Source: Streptomyces sp. Edi2
Lineage (GTDB): Bacteria; Actinomycetota; Actinomycetes; Streptomycetales; Streptomycetaceae
Assembly (NCBI RefSeq): GCF_040253635.1
Contig: NZ_JBEJGX010000003.1
Location: 7,527,501-7,591,500 of the forward strand
Direction: 5' to 3'
DNA: 64,000 nucleotides
Shown one piece after another: positions 34,330 through 41,963 of this stretch (the stretch's first letter is position 1; each line of letters begins with the position of its first letter). The position numbers and the translations under genes were made by a program. Below the pieces are notes generated by a model. The model was given only the letters and a program-made list of their open reading frames with translations. It had not been told where the DNA came from and did no database searches.

Positions 34330-34900
34330 TGACCCGCTGCCTGCTGAAAAGCAGGACTCTCGTGGAACGGACCCTGGACCCCTCCACCAGCGTCTGGCTG
34401 ACGACGACGTACGTCTCGCCGAGGAACTCGTCTCCCGCGCGGCGGTCTGAGTCGACAACGCGCGCCGCTTCACCCGCGAGCGCACCGCGGGCCCGCTCCA
34501 TGCAGCGTTACCTGCTGCCGCAGGAGCTCACGGGAGGGCCCGCTTTGGAGGTGGCGTCGTGGCATCTGCCAGCGGATGCCCCCGGCGGTGCGGGCGGCGA
34601 CTGGTTCGACGTGATTCCGCTCTCCGGAGACCGGGTCGCACTGGTCGTCGGGGACGTCGTCGGACACGGCATGAACGCGGCGGCGACCATGGGGCGTCTG
34701 CGCACCGCGGTCCGCACGCTCGCCAATTTGGACCTCCCCCGGACGAACTGCTGGCTCATCTGGACGACCTGGTCATCGGCCTCATGGGAGCGCACGGCAG
34801 CAAGGAGCCGGCGGCGACCGCGGACGATACCGCGGGGACTGCGTTCATGGGGGCCACCTGGGCTCGGTGGGCTCAGTCGGTGCCTGCCCGGCGCCCGACG
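34330..34900 (+). pseudogene. SpoIIE-family PP2C phosphatase remnant, frameshifted
   Basis: Three frames together give a GAF-SpoIIE fragment. RLAEELVSRAAV and VDNARRFTRERTA come first. Then YLLPQELTGGPALEVASWHL with GGDWFDVIPLSGDRVALVVG and DVVGHGMNAAATMGRLRTAV follow. Finally PPPDELLAHLDDLVIGLMGA sits in the next frame. The metal-binding GGDWFD and DVVGHG motifs are intact, but at least two frameshifts and the missing ends make it non-functional. Confidence 0.75.
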
Positions 34901-35068
34901 AACCCCTCGTCGATCATTGCCTCCCTCGCAGGCTCCAGTCGGAAGCCGTAAGGCCGCGAGGTGAACGTTCGCACCGCGCTGACGGGGACAACCCCGCTCC
35001 CGGGCAGGGGCGGCGCACGCCCGGACCTGGGCGGGGGCGAAGCGGGCGCGACTCCCTGAAATCCGGCG

Positions 35069-35101
35069 GGCGCCCTCCGAGTACGGTCCTCGGAGGGCGC
35101 C
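35069..35101. terminator. Strong hairpin terminator between remnant and GH20 gene
   Basis: GGCGCCCTCCGAG and its exact inverse complement flank a 7-nt loop. It closes the minus-strand hexosaminidase gene, whose stop lies within a few bases. Confidence 0.8.
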
Positions 35102-35114
35102 TGTCATGTCGCCC

Positions 35115-36735
35115 TCAGCTGCCGGCGGGCCAAGGCACCTGCGGCGAGCGGTAGTAGTGGATGCCGAGCGCCGACATCCGCGGCCCCTGTGCCGCCAGCC
35201 GCACCTTGTACGCGTCCCAGTCGTGCGTGGACGCCGGGGACCAGCCGAGTTCCGCGACCCCGGGCAGCCTCGGAAATGCCATGAACTCGATTTGGTCGCT
35301 GTTCGTCACGGTCTCCGTCCACAGCGGTGCCTCGACCCCGGCGATCGCCGACTCGGGTGCCCCGGGCAGATACGTGCCCGGGTTCCAGTCGTAGGAGCGC
35401 TTCACCTCGACATAGCCGGCCCAATTCAGGCCCAGCGGGGTGTCCTTGGTGTACTTCATGTCGAGGTAGAGCCGGTCGGCGGGCGACAGGATCAGCTTGG
35501 TGCCGTTCTGCGCGGCCTGTGCCACCTGCGCCTTCTCGGCGGCGCTGGTGTCGTCCAGCCCCCAGTACTGGGCGATGGCGCCCTTGGCGGGCGGCGCGCC
35601 GACCAGCTGGTGCCAGCCGATCACCGTCTTGCCGTACTTGGCGACAGCGGCCTGCGCCTTGGCCATGAACGCCACATAGTCCTCGTGGCTGGTGGAGTGG
35701 GCCTCGTCGCCGCCGATGTGGAGGTACCTGCCGGGAGTGAGGGCCGCCAGTTCGCGTACGACGTCGTCGATGAAGTCGTACGTCTTGGCCTTCGGCACAC
35801 ACAGCGAGCTGAAGCCGACGTTCGTGCCGGTGTAGAGCGGCGGGGCGACGCCGTCGCAGGTCAGTTCGGCGTAGGAGGCCAGGGCGGCGTTGGTGTGGCC
35901 CGGCATGTCGATCTCCGGGATCACCTCCAGGTAGCGGGAGGGCGGCGTAGGCGACGATCTCCTTGTACTGGGCCTTGGTGTAGTAGCCGCCGGGGCCGCC
36001 GCCGACCTGGGTGGAGCCGCCGTAGGCCGCCAGCCGCGGCCGGCTCTTGATGGCGATCCGCCAGCCCTGGTCGTCGGAGAGGTGCAGATGCAGCTTGTTG
36101 ATCTTGTAGAGGGCGAGCTGGTCGATGTAGCGCTTGACCTGGTCGACGGTGAAGAAGTGCCGGGAGACGTCGAGCATCGCGCCCCGGTGGCCGAAGCGGG
36201 GGGAATCGGTGATGGTGCCGCCGGGGACCAGCCAGGGGCCGGTCTGGCGGGTGTCTTTCTCGACGGCGGCGGGCAGTAGTTGACGGAGCGTCTGGACGCC
36301 GTGGAAGAGCCCGGCGGGCTTGCGGGCCGTGATGGTCACCCCGCCGCGGCCGGACACCAGCCGGTAACCCTCCTCGCCGAGGCTCTTGTCGCGCGAGCCG
36401 AGCGCGAGCCGGATGCCGCCGCGGCCGTCGTGGTCGGCGACGGGCAGCCGTTAGCCGGTGGAGGGACGCAGCACGCCGGCGAGATAGGCCCCGATGCGCC
36501 GGTCCTCGCGCGAGTCGTCGTCGACCCGGATCCGGGTCGCGGGGGTGATGGCGTACGACCCGCCGGCCGGCCGAACGGACGCGGGCGCTGGGACGACCTG
36601 GCCGAGCGGTCTGGCGGCCGCTTCGGAGGCGGGCGGGGAGGCGAGGGCGGGCGCGGCCCCGACACCGGAAATGCCGGCTGCCACAACGAGCAACAATGAG
36701 CCGAAGAGACGGGGGAACGTTCTTTGCTGTCTCAC
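35115..36735 (-). pseudogene. GH20 beta-N-acetylhexosaminidase, broken by a stop and a frameshift
   Basis: GTG 36735 with GGAAGGGA upstream begins a signal peptide (RLFGSLLLVVAAGISGVGAA). The N-terminal domain is followed after residue about 95 by an in-frame TAA (36451-36453), where homologs have Tyr (STG-Y-RLPV). A second lesion, one extra C near 35937, shifts the frame in IVAYAA-SRYLEVIPEIDMPG. Otherwise the protein is complete: HLHLSDDQGWR, EIDMPGHTNAAL, catalytic pair in YLHIGGDEAHS, substrate loop in LDDTSAAEKAQ, C-terminus GIHYYRSPQVPW. The intact enzyme would release GlcNAc from chitin oligomers. Both changes could be recent mutations or sequencing errors. Confidence 0.85.
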
Positions 36736-36843
36736 AGCCGGGTCCCTTCCGAGGGCTTCACGGTTCCGGCGCTGAGCACCACGACTCCGGTGCTGGGCGA
36801 CCGAGGAGCACCATGGGTATCCCGCGGCGTCAGAGAGCGTCAA

Positions 36844-36857
36844 GGGTCTAGACCACT
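36844..36857. promoter_or_regulatory. DasR box (dre) 1
   Basis: GGGTCTAGACCACT matches the dre consensus (A/C)(C/G)TGGTCTAGACCA with one mismatch. It lies about 110 bp upstream of the GH20 start. DasR is the GntR-family repressor of chitin and GlcNAc metabolism. Confidence 0.8.
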
Positions 36858-36867
36858 CTTTGCAAAT

Positions 36868-36881
36868 AGGTCTAGACCACA
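36868..36881. promoter_or_regulatory. DasR box (dre) 2
   Basis: AGGTCTAGACCACA is a second copy, 24 bp from the first (about two helical turns plus). Two boxes in tandem imply tight DasR control of the hexosaminidase promoter. Confidence 0.8.
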
Positions 36882-37093
36882 TTGCCGAACATGCCCCTGT
36901 ATCGCCCCCGGGGGACCCTCAAAAATCAAGGACGCATTGTGATCACCGTCACCGAGAATTACCGGCCGGTATTCAGTGCCAAATCGGGCGCTATGCCGGC
37001 GCGTTGATTACCTGGCGTGGGCGATCAAGCACGGCCGCGTGACCTCCGTCGGGTGCTACTTATTGGTAACACGAGGCTGCTGACGGAAAGTTA

Positions 37094-37123
37094 TTGCCAT
37101 GGGGGTTACAAGTGCTGTAGGAA
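37094..37123 (+). promoter_or_regulatory. Possible promoter of the secreted cysteine protease
   Basis: TTGCCA and TAGGAA are separated by 18 bp, about 107 nt upstream of ATG 37231. Match to the vegetative Streptomyces consensus is fair. Confidence 0.35.
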
Positions 37124-37230
37124 TTCCCTAGCTCAGGGCAGACAAGTGTGCGCCCCCACTCTGCGTCGCATCCACCTGCGAAAGGCGCCCGTGGCATGCC
37201 CTGTGAATCCCCACGCGAAAGAGACGAGTT

Positions 37231-38070
37231 ATGCACTTACGCCGACTCTTCACGGGGCGGAGAGCCTTAGTGGCAGCCGCGGCAGGCGCGGTCGCCGCCG
37301 GACTCCTCCTCAATGTCGGAAGCCTCGCCCAAGCGGGCTCCGTCACCGGAACTGTCACCGGTGGCCAGGGCAAGTACGAAGCCATCAACAAACGCAAGGC
37401 ACCTAGCCTTTCCGCCAAAACCGTGGGCAAGGCCGGCATCGGCAGCACGGTGTCCATGAACTGCCAGGTGCAGGGCGACACCGTCGAGAACGACTCCCGC
37501 TGGATACGGTCGGGATCCTTCTACATAGCCCACGCGTTCATCAAGGAAAACACCGACGCCCTACCCGACTGCTCCTCGTCCACCAAAGGACGGGTCACCC
37601 TCAAAATCTCCATGCAGAAGCAGGTCCAGGACCAATGGTGCTGGGACGCCTCCGGCCTGACCATCGCCAAATACTGGGGCTTCAACCAGTACAGCCAGAA
37701 CGACTTCTGCCGACTCGCCGCCCAGAACAGCAATCTCAGCTGCGAAAACCAGCCCGCCACGCTCGACGACATGGCCAACGCCTGGTCCGGCATGGGCCTG
37801 TCCAACACCGGAAACGACCTGGACCGCAACGCGTCCCTCTCGGAAACGGCCAACGAGATCAGCGGTCGCCGACCGTTCGCGGTACGCATCGGATGGACTT
37901 CCGGCGGCGGCCATATGAACGTTATCTACGGGTACGACCCTTCGTCACGCACCATCGCAGTTGCCGATCCCTGGCCATCCACCAAGACCTACAAATGGTG
38001 GAACTACGACGACTACGTCAACAACTCGTCGTTCCAGTGGACCCATTCCCGTATCGGCATTCACAAATAG
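37231..38070 (+). CDS. Secreted papain-like cysteine protease, AvrRpt2/C39-like
   Basis: 279 aa. Signal peptide about 1-36 (ALVAAAAGAVAAGLLLNVG). Residues 45-108 look like an SH3-type domain (RKAPSLSAKTVGKAGIGSTV, WIRSGSFYIAHAFI). The protease domain starts near 122: catalytic Cys137 in VQDQWCWDASG, His228 in GGGHMNVIYGY, Asp246 in VADPW. This is the pattern of the bacterial papain-like family that includes AvrRpt2. The gene lies 11 nt before a gene for an anchored partner, and both would act outside the cell. The target is unknown; the SH3 domain suggests binding to the wall. Confidence 0.85.
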   Translation: MHLRRLFTGRRALVAAAAGAVAAGLLLNVGSLAQAGSVTGTVTGGQGKYEAINKRKAPSLSAKTVGKAGIGSTVSMNCQVQGDTVENDSRWIRSGSFYIAHAFIKENTDALPDCSSSTKGRVTLKISMQKQVQDQWCWDASGLTIAKYWGFNQYSQNDFCRLAAQNSNLSCENQPATLDDMANAWSGMGLSNTGNDLDRNASLSETANEISGRRPFAVRIGWTSGGGHMNVIYGYDPSSRTIAVADPWPSTKTYKWWNYDDYVNNSSFQWTHSRIGIHK

Positions 38071-38081
38071 GACGGGCAGCA

Positions 38082-38987
38082 ATGCGCAGCAAGAAGCATT
38101 CCGCAAGACAGGGCGCCGCCCGTTTGGCAGGCTTAACCCTCGGTACGACGCTCTGCGCGTCAGCGTTCATTTGCCCCCAGGCGCAGGCCGCCGACGGCCC
38201 GGCGGGCGTACCCGACTACCAAGGCGCACGCCAGGTGATGCGGTCAGCGCAAGTCCACGACACCATCAACCGCTTCCTCACCACCACAAATTCCGCGGGG
38301 AATTCAGGGGCCGACGGCAGTCAGGAGGGGGAGCCCCTGACCGCGGGACAACGCGAGGCCCCGCAGGAATTCAGCCTGAATGACCCGGTCGCGATGTACG
38401 AGATCTCCCCCGAATTCGTCGCCGGAAAGGCGAAGCCCGCCCCGGCCGGCGCGGTACGGCTGTCATACATGGCCTCCGAGGTGAACGGCGCGAACGGCCA
38501 CCGCGCCACCGTTCTGCTGACCGACCGAATGCCTCCCTCCGCAGGGTCCCGAACGTCCTCCTCCGCAGGGAAGAAGTGGCACCTGGCCGGAATCCAGGAC
38601 GGCAACGCCGACATCGGCCACGCCAAACAGGCCACATCGGGCTCGACGGTGTTCAGCGAGCCTCAGATCCACGCCTGGTACCGGCTCACGAACGGCACGG
38701 TCAAACCTCTCAACCAGGAAGCTGTCTCCAGCTTCGGCGGTCAGCGGACGATGTCGCTCACCGCGTACCAGAAGCTGGTGCACCGCCGGTACGCCGACAA
38801 GCTGCCGGGGTCTGCCTACGACCGCAAGGGCTTGGCCGGCGGGTACAAACTCGCCGCCCCGACGCACAACGCCCCGTCCTCGTCACCGATCCTGATCGGC
38901 GGCTCGGGAGCACTCGCGGTCGCCCTGGCGGGCGTTGCGATCGGGTTCCGCGTCCGCCGCAAGCGGACACTTACACAGGCGAGTTGA
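38082..38987 (+). CDS. Secreted, C-terminally membrane-anchored partner of the protease
   Basis: 301 aa. A signal peptide covers about 1-37 (RLAGLTLGTTLCASAFICPQ ends the hydrophobic part). The middle is polar with a beta-like domain (GAVRLSYMASEVNGANGHRA, GKKWHLAGIQDGNADIGH). A C-terminal helix (about 268-290, ILIGGSGALAVALAGVAIGF) is followed by RVRRKR, so the protein should stay in the membrane with its bulk outside. No LPXTG motif. No known domain recognised. Cotranscription with the protease (11 nt gap) suggests a substrate, inhibitor or receptor role. Confidence 0.75.
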   Translation: MRSKKHSARQGAARLAGLTLGTTLCASAFICPQAQAADGPAGVPDYQGARQVMRSAQVHDTINRFLTTTNSAGNSGADGSQEGEPLTAGQREAPQEFSLNDPVAMYEISPEFVAGKAKPAPAGAVRLSYMASEVNGANGHRATVLLTDRMPPSAGSRTSSSAGKKWHLAGIQDGNADIGHAKQATSGSTVFSEPQIHAWYRLTNGTVKPLNQEAVSSFGGQRTMSLTAYQKLVHRRYADKLPGSAYDRKGLAGGYKLAAPTHNAPSSSPILIGGSGALAVALAGVAIGFRVRRKRTLTQAS

Positions 38988-39012
38988 GGCGAAACCAGGC
39001 GAGTTGAGGGTT

Positions 39013-39048
39013 CGCCATGCCCCGCCACCCCTGTGGCGGGGCATGGCG
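39013..39048. terminator. Strong hairpin terminator after the protease operon
   Basis: CGCCATGCCCCGCC is followed by an 8-nt loop and its exact complement. It lies 25 bp after the stop of the anchored partner. Confidence 0.8.
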
Positions 39049-39177
39049 GACCCGGTCCCTGCTGGCCTCGCCCCAGGGATGTCCTTCTCGCGGCGGGGCC
39101 GGCAGCTCCGCCGACGCGCCTACCGACTCATGGACCTCCTTGGTCTCCGTCGCGTTCGGGTATAGGACGCTCGTGCG

Positions 39178-39350
39178 TCGTGCTTCACGGTCCTGGCGAA
39201 CAAGGGCGTGCCGGACCACATCCTTGCGCGGTGGGCCGGACACACGAACGTGAAGACCACCAAGCGGTGGTACGTCAAGCCAGAGTGGAAGATCTTCGCG
39301 AAGCCGCCACAGCATGGGATGGCTTGCACGGGGTTCCGACCCCAGCAGGT
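39178..39350 (+). pseudogene. Tyrosine recombinase (integrase) C-terminal remnant
   Basis: In one frame: TVLANKGVPDHILARWAGHT then NVKTTKRWYVKP. After a frameshift the next frame gives VEDLREAATAWDGLHG and a stop near 39360. This is the C-terminal catalytic block of actinobacterial phage-type integrases, with the final His/Arg region and the nucleophile Tyr in KRWYVKP. The rest of the gene is missing. It directly abuts the left copy of the 382-bp repeat. Confidence 0.7.
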
Positions 39351-39357
39351 GAGAAAT

Positions 39358-39739
39358 TGTGAGATCTGAGAGCGTGAAGGGGGTGAGTGAGATATCGACA
39401 CACCCTGCAAGGCCGCTTTGATGGGCCGGTAGATGCCCCGGTCCTGATCATGAGCAAGGCACCCGCGTCCGTACCGGCGGATCATGGTGAGCTACGACGA
39501 GCTGGGGTCATCCGGTTGTCTACGTCGTCTAGGCGGTGAGGCTCTGACCTGCGCAAACTCCGCTTCGGGCGTGGCCGGTGGGCGCACTCCGACGGCTCTT
39601 CCTGACCCGGGCGTCAGGACCGCCTCAGAGAGCCGGTAGCGTGGCCGGGTGAGTGAGAAGACCCTGCAGCACCGGATCGACGGCCCCGACGACGCCCCCG
39701 TACTCGTCCTGGGCGCCGCTCTGGGTACCACATGGCACA
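39358..39739 (+). repeat. Left copy of a 382-bp imperfect direct repeat (pcaL 5' region)
   Basis: Aligns without gaps to 59725-60106, about nine positions in ten identical by eye. It contains the upstream region and the first 30 codons of pcaL. Both copies start at TGTGAGATCTGAGAG and end at TGGCACA. Between them lies the island with the giant-protein operon. Confidence 0.9.
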
Positions 39740-39746
39740 GGTTGTA
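39649..39746 (+). pseudogene. Truncated duplicate of the pcaL 5' end
   Basis: GTG 39649 begins the same reading frame as intact pcaL at 60016 (SEKTLQHRIDGPDDAPVLVL) but after TTWH the island DNA gives two codons and a TAG. Only about 32 codons remain, so no product is expected. Confidence 0.85.
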
Positions 39747-39867
39747 GATCGCGTCTCGTGCGGTCCAGGTGGTCCAGGTCAGGAGCGTAGGCGCAGGTCA
39801 GGCCCTTGTGGTCCAGGAGCGTCGATGCTGTTGGTGAGACGCGTGTGATAGCAGGTGAGAGGTGGGG

Positions 39868-39897
39868 AACCCCCGTCGGCTGGCTCCGGCGGGGGTT
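39868..39897 (+). terminator. Hairpin terminator inside the left end of the island
   Basis: AACCCCC pairs with GGGGGTT and is followed by TTTCT. Preceding and loop sequences (GAGACGCGTG, CCCCGTCGGCTG) are shared with the terminator at 12237-12270. Confidence 0.6.
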
Positions 39898-40185
39898 TCT
39901 GCGTCCGGGGATGGGCCTGGTGCGTGGTGTTCGACGCGGTCTTGCTTTGCCGGCTCGCCGTTCTCGACGGCGTAGGGAGGGCAGCGGTGACGTTGCGGGC
40001 GCGGTGGCCGAAGTGCAGCAGAGGGCGAGGGCGTTAGGCGGCAGATGAGGGCCGTGCGGGCCGGCCTCGCTTCACACGATCGAGGACCTGCTCTCCGGCG
40101 TAAGCGTGCTGCGCTGAGAGCAGCTATACGTCGGACGGCGGCGCGACGCTGAACGGCCGTCCGCGACAGGTGGGAGGAGCCTGAA

Positions 40186-40584
40186 ATGCCGAACAACATC
40201 ACGGTGGATGTAGCACCGCAGCCGGATCCCAAGCTCACGCCGGCCAGCAGCAAGCAGCGAAAGCAATTGGACGAGCTCTGCGACAAGCTGACGGGTAAGT
40301 ACGCTCAGCTGTGGGGCCGAGGAACGATCGTGTCGGACAGCAACAAGCCGGCTATGCGTATCGACAACCAGGGTGTTCTGACCACACCGTTCGCCGGTCA
40401 GAACATCCAGGCCCAGACCGGCACCGTCTCCATCGCCGCGGTCGGCCTGGCAAACACTCTGAGCGACCAGAAGATGTCTCCCACGTGTCAAAAGGCTGTG
40501 GAGGACACGCTCAAGCAGGCGCTCAAGGACAGTGCACTGGACCAGAAGTGGCGGTACATCAGCGGCACCTGCACCACCCCCTGA
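40186..40584 (+). CDS. Hypothetical protein (132 aa)
   Basis: ATG 40186 with GGGAGGAG 6 nt upstream and good codon bias. The protein is soluble, with no signal peptide. It begins MPNNITVDVAPQPDPKLTPA, then a helix (SSKQRKQLDELCDKLTGKY), then beta strands, and ends in ALDQKWRYISGTCTTP. Three Cys are present but no known motif. No family recognised. Its only neighbours are integrase remnants and the nicotinamidase pseudogene. Confidence 0.6.
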   Translation: MPNNITVDVAPQPDPKLTPASSKQRKQLDELCDKLTGKYAQLWGRGTIVSDSNKPAMRIDNQGVLTTPFAGQNIQAQTGTVSIAAVGLANTLSDQKMSPTCQKAVEDTLKQALKDSALDQKWRYISGTCTTP

Positions 40585-40689
40585 CCCACGCCCAGCACGG
40601 CCCCTGCCAGGGGCGTGCAGGGCGTGGGCGTTGGCAGCGGCGGAGCCCGTGTTGGGTCGTCAGCTTCGCCCGCTCCCGGCCCGAACCGC

Positions 40690-40925
40690 AGGTTCCGGAG
40701 CCAGTGATCGGCAAGGGGGACGACCTCCAGGCCGTCATCAAGGACCAGTACCTCCGCCCGGACGGCAGAGGCGGGCCCGGCCGGTCTCCGGGCACACGTC
40801 GAGCGTCGCCCTCCCGGCCGGGGCCTCCCGGCCGGGGCCTGGCGGCCGGTGATGAACAGCGGGCCATGGGTACGGCGGGCAATGAGGCGGGGCAGCAACT
40901 GGCGGTGCCTGACTGACAGTGAATC
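40690..40925 (-). pseudogene. Second tyrosine recombinase remnant, with a 14-bp duplication
   Basis: On the minus strand HRQLLPRLIARRTHGPLFIT, then GRQAPAGR, then in another frame ATLDVCPETGRARL. These match the mid-part of Streptomyces integrases (RR..GPLFLT.R.AP...LD.CP.TGRARLSYRRAE). The frame change is explained exactly by a 14-bp tandem duplication at 40811-40838. The end near 40700 is degraded. Confidence 0.65.
40811..40838. repeat. 14-bp tandem duplication
   Basis: CTCCCGGCCGGGGC occurs twice in direct succession. Removing one copy restores one open integrase frame across GRQAPAGRATLDVCPETG. Confidence 0.85.
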
Positions 40926-41030
40926 CACTCAATCGCCCCGGGCGTAGGGCAGGCGGTGCCCGCACCTCGGGCCGGTTCAGGTTTCCGCCGTGGTCCTTTC
41001 TGTGTTCCACAGTTCTGAAAGGTGTTCGTG

Positions 41031-41624
41031 ATGAGCCGAGGCTTGATCGTCGTGGATGTGCAGAACGACTTCTGCGAAGGAGGCAGCGTTCCCGTCGCGG
41101 GAGGCGCGCGGATCGCCTCGGCGACCGCGTAACTGGTTGAGCAGAGTGCGGGACGTGACTACCAGTACGTGGTGGCCACCCGGGATCATCACGTCGATCC
41201 GGGCAGCCATTTCTCCGAGACTCCGGACTTCCAGGACAGCTTCCCCGTCCACTGCGTGGCAGGGAACGGAGGTGCTGAATTCCATCCCCATTTCGCGCCT
41301 GTCGTCACGGACGGCAAGGTGCACGCCGTTTCCTTCAAGGGGGCTCACAGTGCCTCCAAGAGCGGCTTCGAAGGCGCGGACGCGGAGGGAACCTCCCTGG
41401 CGGACTGGCTGCGCATCCGTGGGGTCGAGGACGTCGATGTGGTGGGCATCGCGACGGACCACTGTGTGCGTGCGACCGCCCTGGATGCCGTCGCGGCAGG
41501 GTTTCGTGCACGCGTACGCCTCGACTACTCGGTCGGGGTTGCCCCGCACACAACCGTGGCCGCCCTGGACGACTTCCGCCGGGCAGGTGTCGCGGTATCC
41601 GGCGAGGCACCGGGCCCGGAATAG
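41031..41624 (+). pseudogene. pncA: Nicotinamidase (PncA-like) interrupted by a stop codon
   Basis: ATG 41031 (AAAGG upstream) opens an isochorismatase-fold protein: catalytic Asp in LIVVDVQNDFCEGGS, metal-binding DHHVDPGSHF, catalytic Lys in VHAVSFKGAH, and nucleophile Cys in GIATDHCVRATALDA near 140. Codon 34 is TAA (41130-41132), so only 33 residues would be made from the start. The rest (VVATRDH onward) is in the same frame and fully conserved to TAG 41624. The enzyme would convert nicotinamide to nicotinate for NAD salvage. No other disruption, so the mutation looks recent, or may be an error. Confidence 0.85.
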
Positions 41625-41963
41625 TTCTGGCACCGGTAGCCTCCTTCCGACCTGCGGACGCCGGCGCCTCGCCCCGGTCCGTTCCGCCTCGTGTGCAGGA
41701 TTCGAAGTTGCCACCGGTCAGGGGTGCGCCGGGCCTGGTCGGTGCTGCGATCCGTACCCGGGAGTTCGGGTGGGGTTCAGTGCGCGAGGCCGGTCAGGTC
41801 AAAGTTGAGCTGGGCGAAGATTCCTTCGTCGCGCCAGGCGGAGTGCTCGGCAGAGACGGTGCCGTGGGTCGGGAAGTTGTGCGGCCCCGGGCGGCGCGGG
41901 CGGGTTCAGGCTTCTCCCGTGCTGACCGCGCCGCGCCCGGCCGGGCCGCGCATGGCGCCATGG
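41625..41963. other. Spacer between the nicotinamidase pseudogene and the fibre-like gene
   Basis: About 340 bp with no supported gene. On the minus strand a tail reading NFPTHGTVSAEHSAWRDEGI, then FAQLNFDLTGLAH, ends at a TGA near 41787. It looks like the C-terminus of a lost protein, family not recognised. This region also receives the end of the giant-protein operon. Confidence 0.35.
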
